Assembly (NCBI RefSeq): GCF_001547895.1
Contig: NZ_AP014627.1
Location: forward strand, 2,855,501 to 2,919,500
Length of the DNA stretch: 64,000 nucleotides
Source of the DNA: Pseudomonas sp. Os17
Lineage (GTDB): Bacteria; Pseudomonadota; Gammaproteobacteria; Pseudomonadales; Pseudomonadaceae
Direction of reading: 5' to 3'
The notes under the pieces were generated by a model that did not search any database, was not told the DNA's origin, and saw only the letters and a list, made by a program, of their open reading frames with translations. How positions within the stretch are numbered: the stretch's first letter is position 1; each line of letters begins with the position of its first letter. Below, in pieces: positions 1 to 10,685 of the stretch. The translations under genes were made by a program, and so were the position numbers.

Positions 1-107
1 GGACAGCAGGCACAGGCCCATCACCACCTGGAAGGTCCGCGGGCGCAGGACCAGCCAGACTCCGGAAGCGGCGAGGACCCCAATGGCGATTGCGATGACT
101 TCTTCCA

Positions 108-108
<1 letters not shown>
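1..108 (-). CDS. mrpC: Na+/H+ antiporter subunit C (MrpC/PhaC), 5' part only
   Basis: Only the first 36 codons are inside the window; the gene continues past base 1. The visible N-terminus begins MEEVIAIAIGVLAASG, a hydrophobic first membrane helix as expected for the small NuoK-like subunit C of multisubunit cation/proton antiporters. Its ATG overlaps the TGA of the upstream mrpA by one base (TGATG), so the two are translationally coupled. In Pseudomonas this operon normally continues with subunits D, E, F and G; those lie outside. The call rests on position after a fused MrpA/B and on the first helix. Confidence 0.8.
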
Positions 109-3026
<2,918 letters not shown>

Positions 3027-3249
3027 AGGCTTCTAATCTGCGGAAAAGTATGACGCATAATACGTGCCAGGCCCCCGATCACCAACCGCCATGGGCGGCT
3101 CGGCCCCCCTAAGAAATGTTACATGCGCTTTCAAAGGTAGGAGACAAATGCCGGATGCGCCCGCTCACCGGGTGCTGCAAGGCCAACGCCCTGCCCAGGT
3201 CAACCTGCAGCAAGGATGGATAACGGTGCACCTCATACAAGGAACGACC

Positions 3250-3591
3250 ATGGGTCGGATGATTCGACGCGGATGTTTCGCTTTACTGTTCACCGCCTTC
3301 GGTGCGGCGCTGGGCATTGGCCTGGAGCATTACCTCCAGCGTCCCGACATGCTCCAGACCCGCCAGGCGCTGATCATCGAAGGGCCGTTGGGCGATGAGT
3401 CCAGCTACCGGCTGCCGCCGGGCACGGTGCTTTACTTCGACCGCGCGCTGGCCGAGGGTCATGCGCTCTACCACGCCTATTTCTACTTCCACGGTACGCC
3501 CGAGCATGACCCGGTACGGCTTGAGCCCAAGCACCGGGGTTCGCTGACCGCCCCGACCTGGCTCTACGCCCCCGGCGACCCCGTGTTCTAG
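3250..3591 (+). CDS. Small membrane-anchored hypothetical protein
   Basis: A 113-residue protein of unknown function. It begins MGRMIRRGCFALLF and has one N-terminal hydrophobic segment (residues about 7-24), which suggests an uncleaved anchor or signal sequence. The remainder is soluble, with several Tyr/His residues (LYHAYFYFHG). The chosen ATG follows AAGGA at 6-base spacing. An in-frame ATG at 3148 follows a stronger AGGAG and would give 147 residues, but would bury the membrane segment behind 34 low-complexity polar residues, so the start is uncertain. The TAG stop is the first codon of a palindromic repeat unit. It sits divergently from mrpA and convergently with the DMT transporter. 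Confidence 0.6.
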   Translation: MGRMIRRGCFALLFTAFGAALGIGLEHYLQRPDMLQTRQALIIEGPLGDESSYRLPPGTVLYFDRALAEGHALYHAYFYFHGTPEHDPVRLEPKHRGSLTAPTWLYAPGDPVF

Positions 3592-3742
3592 GCGCTGGCT
3601 TGCCAGCGAGGGAACCTGCCGGATCGCTTTCGCCGGCAGCCGGCTCCTACATGTCCCTGCGATATCCCTGCCAATCGTAGGCGCTGGCTTGCCAGCGAAG
3701 AGGCCCGCAAGACCGTTTTCGCCGGCAAGCCGTCTCCTACAC
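3588..3742. repeat. Two REP palindrome units (GTAGG-GCTGGCTTGCCAGCG family)
   Basis: Two copies of a palindromic unit containing GGCGCTGGCTTGCCAGCGA occur at about 3590 and 3679, each paired with a partner arm such as GCCGGCTCCTAC or GCCGTCTCCTAC on the other side. This is the class of repetitive extragenic palindrome spread through fluorescent pseudomonads. The block fills the gap between two convergent genes and contributes the TAG stop codon of each. Confidence 0.85.
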
Positions 3743-4660
3743 ACCGTCCGCTGTCTGGTCGGTCAATGCCGGCGTGGCCCGGCCCTTGGGCTTCCATTCG
3801 CTGATGATCACCGCCAGCACGATCAAGGCGCCCCCCAGCAGCGCCAGCCCCGGCAAACGTTCCCCGGCGATCCGCCCGACAATCCCGGCCCACACCGGCT
3901 CACCGGCATAGATCAGGGTGGCGCGGGTCGGCGAGACGCTTTTCTGTGCCCAGTTCATCGCCACCTGGATCGCCGCGCTGGCCGCCCCCAGCCCCAGGGC
4001 GCTGGCCAGCAGCAGCCAGGAAAACTCCGGCAGCGCCTCGCCGGTCGGCAGCACCATGGCAAAGGCCAGCAGCGAGGTGACCGCCAGTTGCACCACCGTC
4101 ACCCGGCGCACATCCACCCGCCCGGCGAAGCTGCTGATTAGGATGATTTCCGCGGCAATCGCCACGGTGCTGATCAGGGTGGCGATCTCCCCGGGGCTGA
4201 AGTCCAGCGACGCGCCATTGGGGCCGGACAGCAGCATCAGGCCGGTAAAGGCCAGCATGATGCCCAGGCTCGGCAGCAACCCCGGGCGCTTGCCCATGAA
4301 CAGCCACTGCAGCAGCGGCACGAAGGGCACATACAGGGCCGTGATAAATGCTGACTGGCTGCTGGGAATGCTTTGCAGGCCCACCGTCTGTAGGCCGTAG
4401 CCGAGCATGATGGCGGTGCCGATGAAGGTCCCGGCGCGCAGTTCGAATAGGGTCAGCCCGCGCAGGTGGCGCAGTGAAAACAGGGCGACGATGCACGCCG
4501 CCGCGGCGAAGCGCAGGCCGACGAAAAACATCGGTCCGCTGACGCTCATGGCGTGCTGCACCAGCAGGAAGGTGCCGCCCCAGATCATGGTGATCAGCAC
4601 CAGCACCGCTTCGGCCCTGCTGAGTGGGAAGCGCATTGCGCGGGAGGGCGTTGAAGTCAT
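3737..4660 (-). CDS. DMT-family permease (EamA domains)
   Basis: A 307-residue inner-membrane transporter of the drug/metabolite family. It has about ten hydrophobic helices arranged as two EamA repeats, the first opening with AVLVLITMIWGGTFLLVQHA and the second in GASLDFSPGEIATLIS onward. Members export amino acids, nucleosides or other metabolites; the substrate cannot be read from the sequence. Upstream frame is open but MTSTPSRAMRFPLS at 4660 is the natural start. It is divergently placed 85 bp from an XRE-cupin regulator, a common pairing in which the regulator controls the exporter. The TAG stop lies inside a REP unit. Confidence 0.85.
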   Translation of the reverse strand: MTSTPSRAMRFPLSRAEAVLVLITMIWGGTFLLVQHAMSVSGPMFFVGLRFAAAACIVALFSLRHLRGLTLFELRAGTFIGTAIMLGYGLQTVGLQSIPSSQSAFITALYVPFVPLLQWLFMGKRPGLLPSLGIMLAFTGLMLLSGPNGASLDFSPGEIATLISTVAIAAEIILISSFAGRVDVRRVTVVQLAVTSLLAFAMVLPTGEALPEFSWLLLASALGLGAASAAIQVAMNWAQKSVSPTRATLIYAGEPVWAGIVGRIAGERLPGLALLGGALIVLAVIISEWKPKGRATPALTDQTADGV

Positions 4661-4745
4661 GGCCTTGCGTGCTACCTGAGGGGGGACGCACAATGCGCCG
4701 GAAGCTGGGCAGTATACTGCGCAGGCCCGGAGAGCGAGCAATATA

Positions 4746-5309
4746 GTGCACAAAGATAACGTCCAACGGGCTTCGGTCCTGCAACATGTCAGCCTCAACG
4801 TGCGACGCCTGCGCCATGCCGCAGGCCTGAGCCAGAGCGCCCTGGCAGAAAAATCCGCCGTCAGCCGGCGGATGCTGGTGGCCATCGAGGCCGGGGAGAA
4901 GAACGTCAGTCTCGGCACCCTGGACCGGGTCGCCGAGGCCTTGAACGTGGCGTTCAGCGACCTGATCCAGGCCCCGGATTCCCGGGACCCGAGCCGCATC
5001 AACGAGCTGGCCTGGGCCGGCGTCATCCCCGGGAGCAAGGCGCTGTTCCTGGCCAAGGCCGAGGCCAGCCGTGAAGTGGAACTCTGGGAGTGGCAACTGG
5101 AGCCCGGCGAGGTCTATCACTCCGAGTGCGACACCGTCGGCTGGAGCGAGCAGATCTATGTCTTCCAGGGCTGCCTGACGCTGTTCTTCGGCGACGCCGA
5201 GCGGCGCCTGGAAAGCGGTGATTTCTTCATGTTCGCCAGTCACGTGCCCCACGGCTATCGCAACGACGGCCCCCTGGCCACGCGCTTCGTGCGCAACGTG
5301 GTGTACTGA
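4746..5309 (+). CDS. XRE-family regulator with C-terminal cupin
   Basis: A 187-residue DNA-binding regulator starting with GTG. Residues about 15-70 form a Cro/C1-type helix-turn-helix (LSQSALAEKSAVSRRMLVAIE, then VSLGTLDRVAEALNVAF). Residues about 105-185 form a cupin beta-barrel (EPGEVYHSE, then GDFFMFASHVPHGYRN), a small-molecule sensing domain in this family. Proteins of this architecture usually repress or activate an adjacent transporter or catabolic gene. Here the divergent DMT permease 85 bp away is the likely target, with the operator in the shared intergenic stretch. A role over the downstream sulfur operon is possible but not indicated. Confidence 0.85.
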   Translation: MHKDNVQRASVLQHVSLNVRRLRHAAGLSQSALAEKSAVSRRMLVAIEAGEKNVSLGTLDRVAEALNVAFSDLIQAPDSRDPSRINELAWAGVIPGSKALFLAKAEASREVELWEWQLEPGEVYHSECDTVGWSEQIYVFQGCLTLFFGDAERRLESGDFFMFASHVPHGYRNDGPLATRFVRNVVY

Positions 5310-5431
5310 TCGCCCTGGCGTGCCGGCCACTGTTGGCCAGCCAACAGCGGTTGGACATTTTGCCTGTTTTCAGTTGATGCCTTTTCTTTGGAAGTGTCAT
5401 CAAGTCATTGAAATAAAAGGTTTTTATATTT

Positions 5432-5449
5432 AGGCACGACTCCTGCAAT
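5432..5449 (+). promoter_or_regulatory. Candidate sigma-54 (-24/-12) promoter
   Basis: The sequence reads AGGCACG-ACTC-CTGCAAT. The GG at 5433-5434 and the GC at 5445-5446 are separated by exactly the 10 bases required for RpoN promoters (consensus TGGCACG-N4-TTGCW). It lies about 65 bp upstream of the SfnB-family gene. Known biology: the sfn genes of P. putida are RpoN-dependent and driven by the activator SfnR. No activator gene lies next to this promoter, so control in trans is inferred. Confidence 0.65.
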
Positions 5450-5510
5450 TGTCCTGATAGCGAGCGCCCGAGCGGTGTTCATCTTGATCTTCAGGACGTG
5501 GAGTCGGCCC

Positions 5511-6713
5511 ATGACAGCCCCAGCCCAACCCTTACCCAATGCCCACCTGATCCGCAGCGATGCCGAGGCCATCAGTGTCGCCCGGGACCTGGCCCAGCGC
5601 TTTGCCGTGGAGGCCGCGGTGCGCGACCGCGAACGGCGCCTGCCGCGGGCCGAGCTGGACCAGTTCTCCGCCAGCGGCCTGTGGGGCATCACCATTCCCC
5701 GGGCCTACGGCGGCGCCGGGGTGTCCTATGTGACCTTGACCGAAGTGATCAAGATCATCTCCGCCGCCGATCCGTCCCTGGGCCAGCTGCCGCAGAACCA
5801 CCTCGGGGTGGTGGACATCCTGTTGCAGACCGCCAGCGAAGAGCAGAAGCAGCACTACTTCGCCAAGGTGTTGCAGGGCTACCGTTTCGGCAATGCCTTT
5901 TCCGAAGCCGGCAGCAAGCATGTCGGCGCTTTTGAAACCCGGATCCGCTTCAGCGGCGAGCAGGCGCAGATCGACGGCGAGAAGTTCTACTGCACCGGCG
6001 CCTTGTTCGCCCACATCGTGCCGACGGTGGCGGTGGACGAGCACAACCAGGCGCACATTGCCTTTATCGAGCGCGACAACCCCGGCCTCACGGTGATCGA
6101 CAGCTGGGACGGCTTCGGCCAGCGCACCACCGCCAGCGGCGGGGTCAGCCTCAAGGCGGTGCAGGTGCCGCGCAGCGCGGTGATCCCGGCCCACCGGGCC
6201 TTCGACCAACCCACCGCCGACGGCCCGATCTCGCAGATCATCCAGGCCGCGGTGGACACCGGCATCGCCGTCGCCGCCCTGGAAGACGCCAAGCATTACG
6301 CCCGGCAATCGCGGCCGTGGATCGACAGCGGCCTGGATCACGGCTGGCAGGACCCGTTCACCATCGCCGCCATCGGCGACCTGGAATGGCGGGTGCACGG
6401 CACCGAGGCGATCCTGGTCAAGGCCGCCGAGGCGGTTGATCAGGCCCTGGCCAGCCCCAGCGAAGACAGCGTCGCCCAGGCCTCCCTGGTGGTGGCCCAG
6501 GCCAAGGTGCTGTCGGCGGAAAACGCCTTGCTCGCCGCCAGCAAACTGTTCGAGCTGGCCGGCACCCGCTCGGTGTCGGCCAAGTACAACCTCGACCGCC
6601 ACTGGCGCAACGCCCGCACCCACACCCTGCACGATCCGGCGCGCTGGAAATACCACCTGATCGGCAACTTCCTGCTCAACGGCGTCAAGCCGCCCCGTCA
6701 CGCCTGGAACTGA
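5511..6713 (+). CDS. SfnB-family acyl-CoA dehydrogenase-fold oxidoreductase
   Basis: A 400-residue flavoprotein of the acyl-CoA dehydrogenase fold in the SfnB sulfur-acquisition group, related also to DszC-type flavin-dependent monooxygenases. The N-terminal helical part includes GLWGITIPRAYGGAGVSY (about residue 55), the middle beta domain has FGNAFSEAGSKHV, and the C-terminal four-helix domain ends in LHDPARWKYHLIGNFLLNG. Such enzymes are expressed under sulfate limitation and act on organosulfur compounds. The ATG at 5511 follows a GTGGAG ribosome site. It is the first gene of a plus-strand operon and has a sigma-54-type promoter about 65 bp upstream. The exact substrate is unknown. Confidence 0.85.
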   Translation: MTAPAQPLPNAHLIRSDAEAISVARDLAQRFAVEAAVRDRERRLPRAELDQFSASGLWGITIPRAYGGAGVSYVTLTEVIKIISAADPSLGQLPQNHLGVVDILLQTASEEQKQHYFAKVLQGYRFGNAFSEAGSKHVGAFETRIRFSGEQAQIDGEKFYCTGALFAHIVPTVAVDEHNQAHIAFIERDNPGLTVIDSWDGFGQRTTASGGVSLKAVQVPRSAVIPAHRAFDQPTADGPISQIIQAAVDTGIAVAALEDAKHYARQSRPWIDSGLDHGWQDPFTIAAIGDLEWRVHGTEAILVKAAEAVDQALASPSEDSVAQASLVVAQAKVLSAENALLAASKLFELAGTRSVSAKYNLDRHWRNARTHTLHDPARWKYHLIGNFLLNGVKPPRHAWN

Positions 6714-6725
6714 AAGGACACCGCC

Positions 6726-7190
6726 ATGAACGCATTGACCCAACCCGACAGCCCCCAGGCTGCCCTGGCCGCCAGCGGCGAGCAGCTGCAACGGGCCCGC
6801 GACCTGTTGCAGCGGACCCTGGAATTCGTTCGCCAGCAAGCCCGGCCCTGGTCCGGCAGCGGCCTGAGCAAGGCCAGTGACGACCCCTATGTCATCAGCC
6901 GCTTCGGCGACCTGCAGATCCGCATCGAGGTGGCCGCTGCCCTGCACGAGCGGGCCCGGCAGCGCCTGCAACAAGGCCAGGAACCGGCCGAAGTCACCGT
7001 CGCCTTGGCCGAGGCGGCGATTGCCGCCGGCGAAGCCCTGCTGGCGGCGAGCAACGCCGAGTTCGAACTCACCGGCCAGCGCAGCCCCCAGCCCCCGGCC
7101 CTGCATGACCCGTTGCGCTGGAAGTATCAATTGGTCGGCAACTACCGCCTCAACGGCGTGCTACCTCAAGGTTTCAGGAGTGCTGTGTGA
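6726..7190 (+). CDS. Free-standing acyl-CoA dehydrogenase C-terminal domain
   Basis: A 154-residue protein that aligns by eye with only the C-terminal helical domain of the preceding gene. Shared landmarks are RPW (position 43 here), DDPYVISRFGDLQIRIE versus QDPFTIAAIGDLEWRVH, LLAASNAEFELTG versus LLAASKLFELAG, and LHDPLRWKYQLVGNYRLNGV versus LHDPARWKYHLIGNFLLNGV. It lacks the flavin-contacting middle domain, so it is unlikely to be an enzyme alone. It may form a mixed oligomer with the SfnB-like protein or be a relic of a tandem duplication. It is 12 bp downstream of that gene and its TGA overlaps the next ATG, so it is cotranslated. No frameshift is visible, and the reading frame is clean. 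Confidence 0.8.
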   Translation: MNALTQPDSPQAALAASGEQLQRARDLLQRTLEFVRQQARPWSGSGLSKASDDPYVISRFGDLQIRIEVAAALHERARQRLQQGQEPAEVTVALAEAAIAAGEALLAASNAEFELTGQRSPQPPALHDPLRWKYQLVGNYRLNGVLPQGFRSAV

Positions 7191-8593
7191 TGTCCCGTGA
7201 AATCCGCCTCAATGCCTTCGACATGAACTGCGTCGGACACCAGTCGCCGGGACTCTGGGCCCACCCCCGGGACCGCTCCTGGCAGTACAAGGACCTGGAG
7301 TACTGGACCGACCTGGCCAGGATCCTCGAAAAGGGCAAGTTCGACGGGCTGTTCATCGCCGATGTGCTGGGCATCTACGACGTCTACAACGGCAATGGCG
7401 AGGCGGCGATCCGCCAGGCGGCCCAGGTGCCGGTCAATGATCCGCTGCAACTGATCCCGCCCATGGCCCTGGTCACCGAACACCTGGGCTTCGGCCTCAC
7501 CGCCTCGCTGTCGTTCGAGCATCCGTACCCCTTTGCCCGGCGCCTTTCGACCCTCGATCACCTGACGAAAGGCCGTGCCGGCTGGAACATCGTCACCTCC
7601 TACCTGGAGAGCGGGGCGAAGAACATCGGTCAGCAGGCCCAGACCGAACACGATGCGCGCTACGACTACGCCGAGGAATACCTGGAGGTCTGCTACAAGC
7701 TCTGGGAAGGCAGTTGGGAGGAGGGGGCGGTGCTGCGTGACCGCGAGCGGCGGATCTTCAGCGACCCGAGCAAGATCCACGAGATCCGCCACGTCGGCAA
7801 ACACTTCCAGGTGCCGGGCATCCACCTGTGCGAGCCGTCGCCGCAGCGCACCCCGGTGCTCTACCAGGCCGGGGCGTCCAGCCGCGGCAAGCAGTTCGCC
7901 GCCGAGCACGCCGAATGCGTGTTCGTCGCCGCGCCGTCCAAGGTGCTGCTGAAAAAGACCGTGGCCGACATCCGCCGCCGCGCGGCCGAGGCCGGGCGCG
8001 ACCCGTCGAAGATCCTGATCTTCAACCTGCAGACGGTGATCCTCGGCGAGACCGACGCCCTGGCCAAGGCCAAGTTTGAGGAATACAAGTCCTGGGTCAG
8101 CTACGAGGGCGCCATGGCGCTGATTTCCGGCTGGACCGGTATCGACTTCAGTCGCTTCAAGCCTGACGAGCCCCTCAAGCACGTGCACACCAACGCCATC
8201 CAGTCGGCGGTGGAAGCCTTCTCCACGGCGGACCCGAACAAGGTCTGGACCCCCCACGAACTGGCCGACTGGGTCGGCATCGGCGGCTTTGGCCCGTTGT
8301 TCGTCGGCAGCCCGGAAACCGTGGCCGACCTGCTCCAGGAGTGGGTCGAGGAGACGGATGTCGACGGCTTCAACCTGGCCTACGCCCTGACCCACGAAAC
8401 CTTTATCGACGCGGTTGATCTGCTGGTCCCGGAGCTGCAGAAACGCGGGGTGTACAAGACCGAATACGCCCCCGGCACCCTGCGGGAAAAACTCTTCGGC
8501 GCCGGCCCGCGCCTGCCCGAAAGCCACCCGGGCAACGCCTGGCGCAACCTGGGCGAGCAACGCCAAACACCCGCGCAACGCGCCCGCGCCTGA
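7190..8593 (+). CDS. LLM-class FMN-dependent monooxygenase (NtaA/SnaA/DszA type)
   Basis: A 467-residue bacterial-luciferase-like monooxygenase of the NtaA/SnaA/SoxA/DszA group, which uses FMNH2 and oxygen to cleave C-N or C-S bonds. Family landmarks include WTDLARILEKGKFDGLFIAD (about residue 40), LSTLDHLTKGRAGWNIVTSY (about 125) and the C-terminal GFNLAYALTHETFIDAVD. The ATG at 7190 overlaps the preceding TGA (TGATG) and follows CAGGAG; a GTG three bases earlier is a poorer choice. Cotranscription with an SfnB-like enzyme points to oxidation of a sulfone, sulfonate or thioether. No dedicated flavin reductase gene is present in the operon, so reduced flavin must come from elsewhere. Confidence 0.88.
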   Translation: MSREIRLNAFDMNCVGHQSPGLWAHPRDRSWQYKDLEYWTDLARILEKGKFDGLFIADVLGIYDVYNGNGEAAIRQAAQVPVNDPLQLIPPMALVTEHLGFGLTASLSFEHPYPFARRLSTLDHLTKGRAGWNIVTSYLESGAKNIGQQAQTEHDARYDYAEEYLEVCYKLWEGSWEEGAVLRDRERRIFSDPSKIHEIRHVGKHFQVPGIHLCEPSPQRTPVLYQAGASSRGKQFAAEHAECVFVAAPSKVLLKKTVADIRRRAAEAGRDPSKILIFNLQTVILGETDALAKAKFEEYKSWVSYEGAMALISGWTGIDFSRFKPDEPLKHVHTNAIQSAVEAFSTADPNKVWTPHELADWVGIGGFGPLFVGSPETVADLLQEWVEETDVDGFNLAYALTHETFIDAVDLLVPELQKRGVYKTEYAPGTLREKLFGAGPRLPESHPGNAWRNLGEQRQTPAQRARA

Positions 8594-8603
8594 CCCAACC
8601 CCT

Positions 8604-8850
8604 GTAGGAGCTGGCTCGCCAGCGAAAGGGCCCGCAAGACAGGCGTCGGATTCAGCAACGCCTTCGCCGGCAAGCCGGCTCCTACCAGGGAGCCGTCCAA
8701 TTCCGGTAGGAGCTGGCTTGCCAGCGAAAGGGCCCGCAAGACAGGCGTCGGATTCAGCAACGCCTTCGCCGGCAAGCCGGCTCCTACCAGGGAGCCGCCC
8801 AATTCCGGTAGGAGCTGGCTTGCCAGCGAAGAGGCCCGCACGACCTGCGT
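8604..8850. repeat. Tandem 102-bp REP array (two full units and a partial)
   Basis: GTAGGAGCTGGCTTGCCAGC (first copy with CTCGCC) recurs at 8604, 8706 and 8808, a period of exactly 102 bp. Each full unit pairs this arm with CGCCGGCAAGCCGGCTCCTA, and the spacer between the arms is almost identical in both units. The third unit keeps only the left arm. The array lies between the monooxygenase and the AMP-binding gene, inside what otherwise looks like one operon. The remainder of the 8594-8922 gap holds no gene. Confidence 0.92.
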
Positions 8851-8922
8851 CCCAGGGCCAGCCCCGTTTATTTCCAGCCAGCGGACCACCGCACGCGTTT
8901 GCCAAGTTGTCGAGGTCAATTC

Positions 8923-9912
8923 ATGAGCGTGCATGAACTCAAGCGTCCGCCCACCACGGATGCGTCAGCCCCCGAGGACCGCTTGCAGTTGAGCGGTGCC
9001 CTGGAACAGTTGCGGCACTGGGCCCAGGCCCGGCCGTTGGACAATGCCCTGCGCCACAAGCGCCACGGCCATTGGTACGCCTGGCGCTGGATCGATGCCC
9101 TGCGCGATGTCGAGCGTCTGGCCGACGGCCTGCGCCAGCAAGGCCTCGACTCGCAGTCCCGGCTGGCCCTGAGCGGGCCGTTCGAGCCGGACCTGTTGCT
9201 GCTGGCCCTGGCTGCCCGGAGCCTGGGCGCCGAGGTGCTCAGCCTCGACCCGGAGCTGGCGCCCGAGGCCCTGCGCCAGGCGCTTTGGCGCCTGCAGCCG
9301 AGCCACGCCTTCGTCCACTCGCGGCGCCAGGTCCTGGCCTGGGTGGCCGCCGGGGACCAGGGCCCGGCCCCGGGGCTTTTGATCGCCGGGCAAGCCTTGC
9401 CGCGCCTGCCCGCCGGGGTGCGCCAGCCGCTGCTGTGCTTTGCCGACTTGCTCGGCCCCAGCGAAGCGCCCCAGCGCCAGCTCTATTGGCGCCATCCGGC
9501 CACTGCCGAGCAGCTGTGGAGCGAAGAGGGCACGCAATGGGCGGCGGGTCTGCAGGTGTTGCTGGAGCACTGGCTGAACAGCGGCCACAGCCTGGCCTTC
9601 CCCGAAACCGCGGCATCCGCCAGTCGCGACCGCCGCGACGTGGCGCCCAGCGGCCTGCTGCTGTCGCCGCCGCGCCTGCAGCAGCTGGCGGACGAAATCG
9701 AAAGCCGCCTGGCGCCTCCCGGCAGCTGGCGCCGGCGCCTGTGCGAGTGGGTCATCGCCCATCCTCGCCGGCCACTGCCCCGGCTGCTCAAGCAACGGGT
9801 GCGCCGGTTGCTGGGCTTTGCCCGCCTGCAGTTCATCTGGCAGCCGGCGCCGTCGCATGCTCACCCCTCAACCCCGGCCTGGATCGCCGAATTCAAACGG
9901 AACATTGCATGA
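8923..9912 (+). CDS. Truncated/degenerate AMP-binding (acyl-CoA synthetase-like) protein
   Basis: A 329-residue protein whose first 180 residues resemble the N-terminal part of ANL-family acyl-CoA synthetases (DNALRHKRHGHWYAWRWIDA, then SRLALSGPFEPDLLLLALAA and GAEVLSLDPELAPEALRQAL). The P-loop-like Ser/Thr/Gly-rich ATP motif and the C-terminal catalytic subdomain of the roughly 600-residue relatives are not present. The last part is Arg/Pro-rich and hydrophilic. Related transporter operons commonly start with a full-length AMP-binding gene in exactly this position, so this appears to be a cut-down version kept in frame. It overlaps the following ATPase gene by 4 bp (ATGA). Catalytic activity is doubtful. 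Confidence 0.7.
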   Translation: MSVHELKRPPTTDASAPEDRLQLSGALEQLRHWAQARPLDNALRHKRHGHWYAWRWIDALRDVERLADGLRQQGLDSQSRLALSGPFEPDLLLLALAARSLGAEVLSLDPELAPEALRQALWRLQPSHAFVHSRRQVLAWVAAGDQGPAPGLLIAGQALPRLPAGVRQPLLCFADLLGPSEAPQRQLYWRHPATAEQLWSEEGTQWAAGLQVLLEHWLNSGHSLAFPETAASASRDRRDVAPSGLLLSPPRLQQLADEIESRLAPPGSWRRRLCEWVIAHPRRPLPRLLKQRVRRLLGFARLQFIWQPAPSHAHPSTPAWIAEFKRNIA

Positions 9913-10685
9913 GCCCCAGCGAACCCATCCTGCAAGTGCGCGCCGTGTCCCTGTCGTTCAAGGGGGTCAAGGCCATCAACCAGCTGTCGTTCGACGTGCG
10001 CCGTGGCGAAATCTGCGGCCTGATCGGACCCAACGGCGCCGGCAAGAGCTCATTGCTCAACCTGCTCAACGGGGTCTATCGCTTCGACAGCGGGGCGATT
10101 GTCTTCGACCGCCAGAGCTATTCGCGCATCGACCCGCTGAGCGCCGCTCGCCGTGGCATTGGCCGGACGTTCCAGAACAATGCGCTGTTCAAGAAGATGA
10201 GCGTGATCGACAACCTGCTCACCGGCCTGTCGCGGCATTCGCGCACCTACCTGATCGAGCAGGCCCTGGGCTTGCCCCGGGCCCGGCGCGAGGCCGCGAC
10301 CTTCCGCCAACTGGCCCAGGGCATCCTGCAGTTTCTCGATTTGCAGGCACTGCGGGATGTCCCGGTGGGCAACCTGTCCTACGGCCTGCAAAAGCGCGTG
10401 GAGCTGGGGCGGGCGCTGATCGCCGGGCCCAGCCTGCTGTTGCTGGACGAACCCCTGGCGGGCATGAACGCCGAGGAAAAGCAGGAAATGGCCGGCTTCA
10501 TCGCTGACATCAATCGTGACCTGGGCACTACCGTGGTGTTGATCGAGCACGACATGGGGGTGGTCATGGAGCTGTGCCACCACGTGGTGGTCCTGGACTA
10601 CGGGCGCAAGGTGGGCGATGGCACACCGGCCGAAGTCCAGGCCAATCCCGACGTGATCGCCGCCTACCTGGGGGTGGTGCACTGA
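9909..10685 (+). CDS. Branched-chain-type ABC transporter ATPase (LivG-like)
   Basis: A 258-residue ATPase with Walker A GPNGAGKSS (about residue 38), the LivG-typical RTFQNNALFKKMSVIDNLLTG loop, the signature region LSYGLQKRVELGRAL and Walker B LLLLDEPLAGMN. The signature lacks the canonical LSGGQ and reads NLSYGLQK, a variation found in this subfamily. It energises import together with the two permeases that follow. Its start codon overlaps the preceding TGA and its own TGA overlaps the next ATG, so four consecutive genes are tightly coupled. The substrate is probably a carboxylate, amide or organosulfur compound, inferred only from the neighbouring oxidases. Confidence 0.92.
   Translation: MSPSEPILQVRAVSLSFKGVKAINQLSFDVRRGEICGLIGPNGAGKSSLLNLLNGVYRFDSGAIVFDRQSYSRIDPLSAARRGIGRTFQNNALFKKMSVIDNLLTGLSRHSRTYLIEQALGLPRARREAATFRQLAQGILQFLDLQALRDVPVGNLSYGLQKRVELGRALIAGPSLLLLDEPLAGMNAEEKQEMAGFIADINRDLGTTVVLIEHDMGVVMELCHHVVVLDYGRKVGDGTPAEVQANPDVIAAYLGVVH

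Noticed and set aside
8604..8850. Possible CRISPR array
   Set aside because: Units are 102 bp, palindromic, with similar spacers and no cas genes; these are REP elements. The same applies to the arrays at 16201 and 60631.
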